From: an uncultured Anaeroplasmataceae bacterium
GTDB lineage: Bacteria > Bacillota_I > Bacilli_A > Acholeplasmatales > Anaeroplasmataceae
NCBI GenBank assembly: GCA_944325035.1
Contig: CALUYM010000001.1
Location: forward strand, 558,001 to 622,000
Length of the DNA: 64,000 nt
Direction: 5' to 3'
Part shown: one piece after another, positions 1-9,016 of the stretch
How the letters are laid out: each line of letters begins with the position of its first letter
Numbering within the stretch: the stretch's first letter is position 1
Program-made: the position numbers and the translations under genes
Notes under the pieces: model-generated
What the model was told of the DNA's origin: nothing
The model's database searches: none
Seen by the model: only the letters and a program-made list of their open reading frames with translations

Positions 1-1818
1 CGATTCAGATGCTTGAAGTTGTTCATTATTATTACACATTGCCATATTTGCTAAATCTTTAATGGAAATACTTTCTTTTGTTTTAAGTACATACACTTCT
101 TTTCCATTAAATTCAACTTCATCTATATCTACTTTAAGTTTAGATGCACCATATTTTTTAATCTTTTGAATCAATTTTTCAGCAGTTTTTAAAACAGCCA
201 TACCTGTCAAATAGGTAGTTGATGAAGCATAAGAACCAGAATCATATGGTGAACTATCAGTATTTACCCCATATACTACAATATCATCAACATCACATAA
301 TAAGCAATCAGCTGCCATTTGAGCTAAAATTGTATCGCACCCTGTTCCCATATCAGAAGCGCCGATTAATAAGCTATAAAAACCATCATCGTTTAATTTT
401 AAAACAACTGAAGCAACATCAACATTAGAAATAGCAGAACCTTGCATAGCTAATGCCATACCTAGACCTCTAACTTTTTTTCCATTTGAACTAGGCTTAA
501 TTCTTTCATTATAATTAATCATTTCACTGCATTTTTTTACACACTCATCTAATGTACAACTTCTTGCGATCTCACCATAATATGCAGGCATTACGTCACC
601 TTGTCTTGTCATATTAAGTTCACGAAGTTTTAAAGGATCAATATTTAACTCGTGAGCTAATTCATCAATGATTGATTCTAATGCAAAAATGCCTTGTGTT
701 GCACCATAACCACGATAAGCTCCAGCTGACATGTGATTTGTATAAACAACATCATACTTGAAACGATGAGCAGCGATACGACTATATAACGGAATTGATT
801 TATGTCCAGACAATCCTACAGTTGTTGGACCATGTTCTCCATATGCACCGGTATTTGATAAAGTGTATAAATCAATGGCTTTAATTATACCTTCTTTAGT
901 AGCTCCAATTTTAATGGTAACTTCCATTTCATGACGAGGTGAGGATGCAATTTGATTTTCTTCTCTAGTATATATAATTTCGGCAGGTCTTCCTGTTTTC
1001 ATTGTGACAAATGCTACATATACTTCAACAATTGCAGTTTGTTTTGAACCAAAGCCCCCACCAATTCTAGGCTTTATAACATTTATATTAGCTTTCGGAA
1101 TACCTAACGCATTTGATAAAATTCTTCTAACATGGAACGTAATTTGAGTTGATGAAACAACATTCAATCTACCATATATATCATTATAACAAAATGCTCT
1201 AAATGTTTCCATTGTTGCTTGTTGGTTTGCTTTAGTATGGTAGGTTTTAGTCAGAATAACATCACTTTCGTTAAAAGCTTGTTCTAAATTACCATAACTG
1301 CTTTCTCCACTAGAACATAGATTACGCATTTTATCTGCACCAACATCACAAAGTGTCTTAAAATTATCTTCATCATGAATTATAACATTATTGTCCTTTG
1401 CTTGTCTAAAATCAAGGATAGCATCTAGAATTTGATACTTAATTTTGATTAATTTCATCGCTTTTAAGCAAGCTTCTTCACTTTCGCCTGCAATAATAGC
1501 TACTGGATCACCAACAAAACGAACATGTTTATCAAGAATTAAACGATCATATGGACTAGGCTCAGGATATGTTTGACCGGCCAATGTAAAACGATTTTGT
1601 GGTACATCCTTATATGTATAAATACCGACAATACCTGGTACCTTTAAAGCAACCGATATATTTATCTCTTCGATATATGCATTAGCGTGAATCGAGCGTA
1701 ATAATTTTACAACTAGACAATCTTTGGGTGCTAAATCATCCGTGTATACAGGTTTTCCTGTAACAAGTGCCATTGCATCCTTTTTACGAATTGGTTTAGT
1801 TACGTATTGTTCACTCAT
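1..1818 (-). CDS. xdhA: Molybdenum-binding (large) subunit of xanthine dehydrogenase-type hydroxylase, partial
   Basis: Large catalytic subunit of a three-subunit molybdenum hydroxylase, which would hydroxylate purines such as xanthine or hypoxanthine using the molybdopterin cofactor. About 606 residues are visible; the C-terminus lies beyond the left edge. The ATG at 1816-1818 opens the motif KPIRKKDA. The family cofactor motif GGGFGSK lies near residue 250 and AYRGYG near residue 360, both diagnostic for the Mo-hydroxylase large subunit. The start overlaps the stop of the iron-sulfur gene (ATGAGTGA), so the two are translationally coupled. Substrate is inferred from the purine riboswitch and NCS2 permease at the head of the same operon; a related selenium-dependent or nicotinate hydroxylase is possible. 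Confidence 0.9.
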   Translation of the reverse strand, partial: MSEQYVTKPIRKKDAMALVTGKPVYTDDLAPKDCLVVKLLRSIHANAYIEEINISVALKVPGIVGIYTYKDVPQNRFTLAGQTYPEPSPYDRLILDKHVRFVGDPVAIIAGESEEACLKAMKLIKIKYQILDAILDFRQAKDNNVIIHDEDNFKTLCDVGADKMRNLCSSGESSYGNLEQAFNESDVILTKTYHTKANQQATMETFRAFCYNDIYGRLNVVSSTQITFHVRRILSNALGIPKANINVIKPRIGGGFGSKQTAIVEVYVAFVTMKTGRPAEIIYTREENQIASSPRHEMEVTIKIGATKEGIIKAIDLYTLSNTGAYGEHGPTTVGLSGHKSIPLYSRIAAHRFKYDVVYTNHMSAGAYRGYGATQGIFALESIIDELAHELNIDPLKLRELNMTRQGDVMPAYYGEIARSCTLDECVKKCSEMINYNERIKPSSNGKKVRGLGMALAMQGSAISNVDVASVVLKLNDDGFYSLLIGASDMGTGCDTILAQMAADCLLCDVDDIVVYGVNTDSSPYDSGSYASSTTYLTGMAVLKTAEKLIQKIKKYGASKLKVDIDEVEFNGKEVYVLKTKESISIKDLANMAMCNNNEQLQASES

Positions 1819-2290
1819 CTATTTTAACTCCTTTCTTATATTCTAAAAAGTTTTTGATAGCACGAATTTGTCCCATATACCCAGTACATCGACATAAATT
1901 TCCTTGCAAATAGGCTCTAATCTCCTCTTCTGTTGGATTTATCAATTCATTTACCATTGCTAAAACATTCATTATAAAACCGACATTACAAAAACCACAT
2001 TGGTCAGCTCCCTGATCCGCTAAGAATTCACCAAACTCTTTAGCTTCTTCTTGAAGTCCTTCCAAGGTAGTTATATGCTTTCCGTTAGCACGTACAAGTG
2101 GATAAGTACAAGACAAAATTGGTTTAGCATCTAACCAAACTGTACATAGTCCACAATTAGATGTCTCACAACCACGTTTAACACTATAACAACCTTTACT
2201 TCTTAAAAACTCAAGCAATGGCTGATTTATATCAACATCTTCTTCATATAGTTTATTATTAATCCAAAGCTTAATTTTCATATTTTTCAC
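1811..2290 (-). CDS. xdhC: [2Fe-2S] subunit of xanthine dehydrogenase-type hydroxylase
   Basis: Small electron-transfer subunit carrying two [2Fe-2S] clusters between the molybdenum centre and FAD. The plant-type ferredoxin domain has Cys41, Cys46, Cys49 and Cys61, and the helical second-cluster domain has Cys98/Cys101 (CGFC) and Cys133/Cys135 (CRCTGY). All eight ligands are present and the 159-residue length is normal. It overlaps the FAD-subunit gene upstream by 20 nt and the large-subunit gene downstream by 8 nt, the usual tight packing of a stoichiometric complex. Confidence 0.93.
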   Translation of the reverse strand: MKNMKIKLWINNKLYEEDVDINQPLLEFLRSKGCYSVKRGCETSNCGLCTVWLDAKPILSCTYPLVRANGKHITTLEGLQEEAKEFGEFLADQGADQCGFCNVGFIMNVLAMVNELINPTEEEIRAYLQGNLCRCTGYMGQIRAIKNFLEYKKGVKIDE

Positions 2291-3029
2291 CCATCTTTTC
2301 TAATGCTCTTCTTATCAAAACTTTTGCAAGTTCAATTCTATATACTTTTGAAGCTCGCATATTAGTGTCAAATTTAAAGTGAGATAAAATTTCATCTAAA
2401 TCTATTCTGTTTACGTTAATCACACTTGCCTTATATGGGGTAGCCCCTATAACAACACGATAAATTTCATTACTTTTAGCTAAAGCTACACATAAAATAG
2501 GAAAATCAGTTGATTGATTTCGGAATGATTCATAAGCCACATTTATATTTTCTTTTTTTACTATTAGTTTAACTAAAATATCACGATCAAATTCCATTTT
2601 AGTAAATTCAGATAAAGATATTATTTTTTTATTATATAATTCTACATAGGAATCAAGTGCTAAAAAAATAGAAAGTACATCTGAAAAGCCAAAACGACTC
2701 CAGATAGAACCACCAATTGTAACATTATTACGAAATTGAGTTCCGACAATATTTTCCAAGGCTTCTTTAATGGCGTTATTCGTATATTCATTTAATCCTT
2801 TATGTAATTCTAAATCTCTTAAGCTAGTCATAGCGCCAATTATAAATTCATCTTTTGTCTCCTCAATTGTGTCAAGACCTAAGTTTGATAAATCAATTAG
2901 CGTTCCTTTTTGATTTTTAGACATTTTTAACCAGCCATTACCAGCTACGATTTGATTATTCTTTTTTTGGTTTAGTTGATATGCCTCTTCAAGCGAATTA
3001 ACAACAATATAATCCTTGCATTTTACCAT
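2271..3029 (-). CDS. xdhB: FAD-binding subunit of xanthine dehydrogenase-type hydroxylase
   Basis: Medium flavoprotein subunit that passes electrons from the iron-sulfur clusters to the terminal acceptor. It begins with the CO-dehydrogenase flavoprotein fold (VAGNGWLK near residue 30) and carries the FAD-binding stretch RNNVTIGGSIW around residues 98-108; the C-terminal part resembles the CO_deh_flav_C domain. The 252 residues are slightly short for the family (about 280). It follows the ABC ATPase gene by 4 nt, so uptake and oxidation genes are one transcription unit. Confidence 0.88.
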   Translation of the reverse strand: MVKCKDYIVVNSLEEAYQLNQKKNNQIVAGNGWLKMSKNQKGTLIDLSNLGLDTIEETKDEFIIGAMTSLRDLELHKGLNEYTNNAIKEALENIVGTQFRNNVTIGGSIWSRFGFSDVLSIFLALDSYVELYNKKIISLSEFTKMEFDRDILVKLIVKKENINVAYESFRNQSTDFPILCVALAKSNEIYRVVIGATPYKASVINVNRIDLDEILSHFKFDTNMRASKVYRIELAKVLIRRALEKMGEKYEN

Positions 3030-3033
3030 ACTA

Positions 3034-3753
3034 TTACTCCTTTTTGATTATCATATTTGCATACTCTTTTCCATAAATAGTTTCAAAAGCATCTGCAATT
3101 ATGTTCATATTCTTTTCTTTAACTTCAAAATGACCAATTAATCTTCCATTATCTAAAAATATAATTTCATCAGCATATTTAAGTGCTAAGTGAGGATTAT
3201 GAATTGATAAAATAATGGATTTTTTATTCCTACATTCCAAATTATTAAGTAATTCTAAAAATTTATGTTCATTTTTATAATCAAGATTCGAAGTCGGTTC
3301 ATCTAAAATAAGCCATTTTGCATTTTGATAACAAGCTCTTGTAAGATATACAAGTCTTAATTCTCCACCAGATATTTCGTCAATATATTTATTACTAAGG
3401 TGGTCGATTTTAAATTCTTTCATAATCGTTTTAATATCCGCTGATTTTTTAGTTTGAGCTAACTCAATAAATTCTTTTACTAAAAAACGGTATCCAGATT
3501 CCATCTTTTGTGGAACATAACTTATTAATTCTAATCTTTTATCAAAGTTAATTGATTTAATACTTTTACCATCAATAAAAATATCACCAGCACTTTGTTT
3601 TAAGAAACCTATAATAGTTTTAATTAATGTTGATTTCCCAGCACCATTAGCTCCTAAAATAGCTATAATTTTATTATCTTCCAGTTTTAAGTTTAGTCCC
3701 TTTAAAACTTCTATTTTATCATAACTTACTTTTAAATTTTTAATTTGAATCAA
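3034..3753 (-). CDS. ABC transporter ATP-binding protein (FecE/BtuD type)
   Basis: Cytoplasmic ATPase of a metal-chelate/oxyanion importer. It shows Walker A GANGAGKST near residues 34-42, the signature SGGEL near 133, Walker B with LILDEPT near 157 and a switch histidine in SIHNPH. The 239-residue length is usual for the iron-siderophore/B12 group. It pairs with the FecCD permease just upstream (4-nt overlap) and the lipoprotein further upstream. The substrate cannot be read from this subunit. Because it sits between a purine permease and a molybdenum enzyme, molybdate or tungstate is a reasonable inference by analogy with the FecCD-like MolBC system, but iron or cobalamin is equally compatible. 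Confidence 0.9.
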   Translation of the reverse strand: MIQIKNLKVSYDKIEVLKGLNLKLEDNKIIAILGANGAGKSTLIKTIIGFLKQSAGDIFIDGKSIKSINFDKRLELISYVPQKMESGYRFLVKEFIELAQTKKSADIKTIMKEFKIDHLSNKYIDEISGGELRLVYLTRACYQNAKWLILDEPTSNLDYKNEHKFLELLNNLECRNKKSIILSIHNPHLALKYADEIIFLDNGRLIGHFEVKEKNMNIIADAFETIYGKEYANMIIKKE

Positions 3754-4727
3754 ATTTGTTTCCTCCTTATCATAAAAATAAAGAGAATGATTGCTCCTAT
3801 TAATGATGTTAAAATACTGATAGGTAGTTCTGATTGTGTTAAACTTCTAGCCAGCATATCAGCCAAACCTAATAAAATTGAGCCTATAATTAGAGAAATA
3901 TATAATGTTACTTTAAAATTTGCTTTAAAAATCATTCGCGCTAAATGAGGAACTACTAATCCAATCCATGATACTATCCCTGCAATTGACACAACTGTTG
4001 AAACTAATATGGTACTAATAATTATAAATATTATTCGGTATAATTTAACATTAAGTCCTAAAGTAATTGCTTCATCATCAGGTAATGTTAAAATTTTTAA
4101 TTTTTTTTCTAACAATAGTGAAACTATCAAACATGGTAAACCTAATACTATAACAAAAATTACATCTAACCACTTAATTGTCTGAAATGAGCCCATCATA
4201 AAATACTCAATTTGTGCCAATTGATTTTCTGGATCAGCACTATATTTTAAATACATTATTCCGACATTTATCAAAGCACCAATAATAATTCCAGCAATGA
4301 TTAGATTATATATTTTTGAACCCTTCATAAGCTTAGTTGTAGTAACCGCTAAAAAAACTGTTAAAATCGAAACAATAAAAGCTAGTATTTGAATAGCATA
4401 TCCATTATTTCCAATGAATAATATTCCAATGATTGCGCCCAGGCTTGCTCCACTTGAAACACCTAAAATATCAGGAGATGCTAACTGATTTTTAAAAATT
4501 GCTTGATAAATAAATCCAGCTAAAGCCAACATAGATCCTGCCATAAAAACGAATATAGCTCGTGGAAGTCTGATATTTAAAAACACATTTTGTTTAACTT
4601 TATTATCCATCTTTCCACTAATAATTTTGAAAATATCAAACAAAGTTAATTCATATCTTCCTATCAATAAAGATGCCAAAAACACACCTATTAACACAAT
4701 AACTAAAACTGCTATTCTTTTTTTCAA
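3750..4727 (-). CDS. ABC transporter permease, FecCD/BtuC family
   Basis: Integral membrane channel subunit of the metal-chelate importer, 325 residues with roughly nine or ten hydrophobic helices. The family stretch GxxLALAGxxxQ is recognisable near residue 65 and the ATPase-coupling loop VVSIAGIVSWIGLVVPHLAR near residue 245. It ends inside the ATPase gene and begins 19 nt after the substrate-binding gene, completing a binding protein-permease-ATPase set within the purine operon. Confidence 0.92.
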   Translation of the reverse strand: MKKRIAVLVIVLIGVFLASLLIGRYELTLFDIFKIISGKMDNKVKQNVFLNIRLPRAIFVFMAGSMLALAGFIYQAIFKNQLASPDILGVSSGASLGAIIGILFIGNNGYAIQILAFIVSILTVFLAVTTTKLMKGSKIYNLIIAGIIIGALINVGIMYLKYSADPENQLAQIEYFMMGSFQTIKWLDVIFVIVLGLPCLIVSLLLEKKLKILTLPDDEAITLGLNVKLYRIIFIIISTILVSTVVSIAGIVSWIGLVVPHLARMIFKANFKVTLYISLIIGSILLGLADMLARSLTQSELPISILTSLIGAIILFIFMIRRKQI

Positions 4728-4746
4728 GTTGAACCCTCACTAAAAT

Positions 4747-5777
4747 CTATAAATCTAATACTGCATCATTTGGAGTAAAGTTATAAAATGTTTCATAAAA
4801 ATAAATAGCATCTTGTTTCATTTCTTCTTTTGAATAGATATCACTATGTAATAAAGAAGCTAACCATAAAACACCTAATGTTGAGGAAGAATTATTTGTA
4901 TCCCAATTTTCAAGTTTTGATGGCATTTTGAATATTTTATCGTTTTCAATGGCTTTTAATCCAGCTAAAGTGGAATCTTGTTTAATTGAATCAATCGTAT
5001 AACTTGCATCGTTTACTACAACTATAAAATCAGGTTGCCACAATAATAATTGTTCTTTATTAATACTAGTCCAGCTTGTCCCATCAATATCCTTAGAAAC
5101 ACTTATTCCGCCAGCTTTTTCAATCATTTCATTTTGATAATAACTTTTAGGAACAGTTGATAAAAAGCTACTATTACCGGCTAAAAACACACTTGGTTTT
5201 TCATTGATACTTTGTAACTTTTTTTCAATTTCATCAAGTTTATTTTTATTATAATCATTATAAATTTTAGCCAATTCTTCTTTACCAGTCGCTTTTCCAA
5301 TAATTGTGACTGCTTCTTCGATTAATTCTGCTGATTCTGGGTTTACAACAATTGTTGGCACACCTACAGCTTCAAATTGCGAAACTGAATCTTTTAAAGA
5401 TAAAGGCAAAATAACTAAATCAGGATTTGTATTTAAAGTTTCTTCAACGTTTATTGATTTCTTAGTACTAACTCCAGGCAAACTCAATAATTCTTTTGCC
5501 GCTTCTTTATATAAGGTTCTAGTTTCAGCTTTTTTTCTATTGCTACTAAGTTATCTTTTAAACCTAAAACTAAACACAAGGTAGTTGAACTATAATAACC
5601 TGAAACAATTCTTTTAGCAGGAGCTTCTAGGGTAACTTCTCTTCCTATTTGATCTTTTATACTAATCGTTTTATCATTATTTTCATCATTTGTATTTGAT
5701 GAATTATTTTTAGTATCAGTGCATGATGTAGCTAAAATACATACCAATATGAGTAAAAAACTAAATATTTTTTTCAT
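4747..5777 (-). CDS. Substrate-binding lipoprotein of FecCD-type importer, interrupted by a -1 frameshift
   Basis: Extracytoplasmic binding protein with a lipoprotein signal (charged start, hydrophobic core, LATSC with lipidated Cys19) and a periplasmic-binding fold of the BtuF/siderophore type (DQIGREVTLEAPAKRIV near residue 42). The frame breaks at an A7 run (plus 5530-5536). Reading GAA AAA AAG then slipping -1 gives EKKAETRTLYKEAAKELL and joins the rest, LPGVSTKKSINVEE, with no loss of family sequence. The heptamer is A_AAA_AAG, the strong slippery sequence used in E. coli dnaX; a lost A in the assembly explains it just as well. Total about 340 residues once joined. Confidence 0.8.
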
Positions 5778-6291
5778 TATTATATTCTCCTCTATATTCT
5801 TTAAGACAGTTATTTAAAAATTTGTAACTTTCATTAAAATCATCACTATCTAAATCAATTATTTTTACATCTTTTCTTACTTTTATTTGATTAATATATA
5901 TAATATCTTCCTTTTTTAAAGCTGCTAAGACAAATTTATTTGAATCAAAAATTTCATTTAAAAGTTTAATATAGCATTCATTACTTTTTTCAATCCTTCC
6001 TATTTCATCTAAAATAACGAAATTATTATTACTTTTTAAAACCATTTTCAAAGTTTTAACGCCTAAAGTCATAAAAACCTCTGGATTCGTTTTCATATCA
6101 TAAATTATAGGTAAATCATTGGGTTGAATATTAAATAAACTATGATAATAAAAACCACGCCTTATATTATTTTTTAAGATAGGTAAAGTTATAAATCCAA
6201 TAGGATTAATTTTATTAGTATTATAAACTTTCTTAATTAAAGTTGTTTTACCAATTTTCTTACTACCTGTAATTAAAAAATTAGTTATCAT
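5761..6291 (-). CDS. THEP1-family P-loop NTPase (DUF265-like)
   Basis: Small cytoplasmic P-loop protein, 176 residues. Walker A is GSKKIGKTT at residues 9-17, a GFxT element and RRGF follow near residues 32-46, and Walker B is VILDEIG near residue 95; this order is that of nucleoside-triphosphatase THEP1. THEP1 proteins hydrolyse NTPs in vitro but their role is unsettled. It overlaps the end of the purine permease gene by 11 nt and the start of the lipoprotein gene by 17 nt, so it is co-translated with transport genes. A role in cofactor or metal delivery to the molybdenum hydroxylase is inference only. Confidence 0.72.
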   Translation of the reverse strand: MITNFLITGSKKIGKTTLIKKVYNTNKINPIGFITLPILKNNIRRGFYYHSLFNIQPNDLPIIYDMKTNPEVFMTLGVKTLKMVLKSNNNFVILDEIGRIEKSNECYIKLLNEIFDSNKFVLAALKKEDIIYINQIKVRKDVKIIDLDSDDFNESYKFLNNCLKEYRGEYNNEKNI

Positions 6292-7755
6292 CTTCTACAA
6301 CCTTATCGATATTATTTTCTTCTACTTTTATTTCTAAAGAATCATTGTTTTCCTTTCTTTCAACTAAATTTATTTTACTATTTTCTTGACATTCTAGAAG
6401 TGTATCATCATCTTTATCTCCATTATTACCTTTTGGAAAAATCAGATTACAAATTGTGGAAATTAAAAACACCATAATAATACCATTTTGAGCAAAAATT
6501 TGTCCAACCCAACTTGGCATTTTATCTAAAACACTTGGTACATTTCCAATACCAATCCCTAAACCTAATGATAAAGCAATAATTAGACAATTTCTTTCTG
6601 TAAGTTTTACTCTAAATAATGATTGTAAACCACTGACAAAAATCATTGCAAACATAACAACAGCAGCTCCACCTAAGACCGATTGTGGCATAACTGTAAA
6701 AATTGCACTAATCTTAGGGAAGAAACCCATTAGCAACAAGAAAATGGCTCCCATAAATACTACAAAACGATTTACAACCTTTGTAGTTGTAACGAGACCA
6801 ACATTTTGACTAAAACTTGTATTTGGTAAAACACCAAATAATGCAGCAATAAGCGAACCAGCACCATCTGCTAAAACACTACCTGTTAGCTCTTTATTAG
6901 TAGCTTCTCTGTTTAACCCACCATTTGTAATTCCTGAGGTATCTCCAATTGTTTCAACTGTTGTTGCAATAAACATAATACACATAGGAATAATTGCTTG
7001 TATTTTAAAACTAAAACCAATAGTTTCATTATCTGGCATTAAAAACCAAGGACGTGGTAGAGCAAACCAACTTGCCTCTTTTACAGCTGTAAAATCAACC
7101 AAGCCTAAGCAAATTGCCAAAATATACCCAACAATAATACCTATCAAAATAGAAGCTACATTAATAAAACCTTTAAATTGTTTTAAAATAATTATTATAA
7201 GGATTACAACTGAACCTACTAATAAATGTTTCCATGAACCAAAATCCGGATTTCCTGAACCACCACCAAAATATTGAATTCCAACTGGTAGTAATGAAAG
7301 ACCAATCGAAATAATAACTAAACTAGTCACAAGGGGTGGAAATAGTTTTTTTAATGGTTTAATAAAAAAAGCCAAAATTATTTCTAACAAGGAACCTATT
7401 AAAGAAGCCCCCATAATTGCAGCATATCCGTAATTTACCGCTACTGATTTTGCAGTTCCAATAAAGCCAGAACTAGTTCCCATAACAATAGGAAGACCTG
7501 AACCAACTTTCCATAATGGATATATTTGAATAATTGTAATCAGCGAAGCTATAAACATCGCATTTTGAATTAGAATCGTTTTTAGACCTAGGTCAATGTC
7601 AATAAGCCAAAATACGATTAACAATGGGGAAATATTTCCTAAAAACATTGCTAAAATGTGCTGTATACCAAGCGGAATTGCCGTTTGTAATGGAACAATG
7701 CCATCTAAACAATAAACGTTTGATTTTTTCGCATTTTGAAAAAAAACTTCTTCAT
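6281..7755 (-). CDS. NCS2-family purine (xanthine/guanine) permease, frameshifted near its N-terminus
   Basis: Secondary transporter for xanthine or related purines with about 12-14 membrane helices. Family sequence includes the TM1 region PLGIQHILAMFLGN, VETIGDTSGIT in the substrate-site region and GxLPxTSFSQNVG near the middle. The best start is ATG 7753-7755, 8 nt after AGAGAGG. From there the frame reads MKKFFF and must slip -1 on a T8 run (plus 7739-7746) to enter the conserved frame QNAKKSNVYCLDGIVPLQ. That conserved frame has no start of its own before ATG 7648. The site reads T_TTT_TTC, a recognised slippery heptamer; a missing T in the assembly is the simpler alternative. A purine riboswitch lies directly upstream. 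Confidence 0.85.
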
Positions 7756-7827
7756 ATTAAACAAACCTCTCTTATAAAATTGAAAAAGAAATTCGTAATA
7801 TAAATAAAAAAGTTATGGACTTATTTA

Positions 7828-7892
7828 CTCGTAGTACTATAGATAGGCCATAGCGTAGAAACTCTCCCACCATTTCAGGGAAATTATACGAA
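7828..7892 (-). ncRNA. Purine riboswitch aptamer (guanine/xanthine type)
   Basis: In the permease leader, a three-way junction can be drawn. P1 is TTCGTA/TACGAG, P2 TTTCCC/GGGAGA with loop containing GAAATGG, then the hallmark J2/3 GTTTCTAC, P3 CTATGG/CTATAG, and J3/1 TACTAC carrying the specificity cytosine of guanine-type aptamers. L2 matches the family GATATGG at six of seven positions. L3 is CCTAT instead of CCGTAAA, a shortened loop that keeps the two C bases that pair with L2. Downstream, ATATTACGAATT can pair with the 5' strand AATTCGTATAAT, a candidate alternative fold. It controls the purine transport and oxidation operon. Confidence 0.85.
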
Positions 7893-7908
7893 TTACTTTT
7901 ACTTCGAT

Positions 7909-7936
7909 ATTATAACACACTGAGTGTAAATTTCAA
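7909..7936 (-). promoter_or_regulatory. Promoter of the purine operon
   Basis: A -35 box TTGAAA and -10 box TATAAT separated by 16 bp lie just upstream of the riboswitch on the minus strand, a near-consensus housekeeping promoter. Confidence 0.75.
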
Positions 7937-8417
7937 TGTTTCTAAAAATCCTTAAAAATATTAAAAAATTTAATTATTTATCTTACGATAATAAGAAAAA
8001 TCGATACAAAAAATTTACAATATTAATTTACCAAAATGCTATATGTGTTGGTAAAGTTAGCTTTACATAGAGTTTTTTATATGTTATGATTATATAGCTA
8101 TATACATAATTTATACATAATTTCCATCTCATAAATAGCAATTAACAATTTTCTAATCACATAAAATAAAGTAACCTTATGGATTTTTTTATGATTAAAC
8201 GTATTTTTTCAATTTTTCTATTTATTAAAAATATAAATGAGTGAATTTCTTAATCTTTTCACTAAAAAGTTAAATTATATATTTTAACAATAAATATAAA
8301 ATAAAATTGAAAATATAAAAAGTTGTAAACGTTATACTAAAGAATCTAAAAGTTTTCATTAAACTAGAGCGTAATTTAATAAATATAAAAATAAATTCAA
8401 TGTAAGAAAGGAAAAAT
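7937..8417. other. Intergenic region between divergent purine operon and bioY
   Basis: About 480 bp of AT-rich DNA with no credible gene. It contains a perfect inverted repeat GTAAAG-TTAG-CTTTAC at 8051-8066 followed by a short T-rich stretch, and a 14-bp palindrome TATATAGCTATATA at 8091-8104. Either could be an operator for bioY or a weak terminator; neither matches a BirA box well. bioY has a good ribosome binding site (AAGAAAGG) at its 3' end. Confidence 0.4.
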
Positions 8418-8963
8418 ATGAAATTAAGTAAAATATCACAAATTGCTATTTTAACAGCTATTTTTTCGATAATTGCCCCAATTGCAATACCTGTACCATT
8501 TAGTCCCGTACCAATTTCTTTAGCTACCTTCATTGTTTACTTCTATAGCTATAACCTTAAATTAAGAGATTGTCTATTTATTATCATTTTATATTTAGTT
8601 CTTGGAACAATTGGACTACCGATATTTGCGGGTTATAATAGTGGATTACAGGTTTTATTAGGACCTACTGCTGGATATATTTATGGCTATTTATTTATTA
8701 TTATTTTTATTTATATTTTCAAAAAATCAAATCACAAAACTGTTCATTTTTTAGGTTTTATTATGGGAACAGCAACTTGTTACTTAATTGGTACAGTTTG
8801 GTTATCATTTTATCTAAAAATAAGATTTTTTGATGCATTATTAATTGGCGTATTACCATATTTATTTGGTGATATTATAAAAATATCTTTTACAATTCTT
8901 ATTTCTAGAGTTTATCAAATCAGTTATATTTTAAGTATCGAAAAGAAAAAAAATAGTAAATGA
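8418..8963 (+). CDS. bioY: Biotin transporter BioY (ECF S-component)
   Basis: Membrane substrate-binding component for biotin uptake, 181 residues with about six helices. It shows the BioY pattern: PVPFSPVPISLATF near residues 28-41, then LVLGTIGLPIFAGYNSGLQVLLGPTAGY with the GPTxGY biotin-site element near residue 90. The energising EcfAA'T subunits are not in the window, so this is a group II ECF component sharing a general module, or it acts alone. Start ATG follows AAAGGAAAAAT. It indicates biotin auxotrophy or scavenging. Confidence 0.93.
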   Translation: MKLSKISQIAILTAIFSIIAPIAIPVPFSPVPISLATFIVYFYSYNLKLRDCLFIIILYLVLGTIGLPIFAGYNSGLQVLLGPTAGYIYGYLFIIIFIYIFKKSNHKTVHFLGFIMGTATCYLIGTVWLSFYLKIRFFDALLIGVLPYLFGDIIKISFTILISRVYQISYILSIEKKKNSK

Positions 8964-9016
8964 AATTATTATTTTGTAAAAATTTACTATTAACTTTAAT
9001 GTAAAAAATTCAATTT

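Noticed and set aside
8051..8066. Perfect inverted repeat GTAAAG-TTAG-CTTTAC before bioY as a BirA/BioR operator
   Set aside because: It does not match the known biotin operator arms and lies 350 bp from bioY; left as an unexplained repeat in the intergenic entry.
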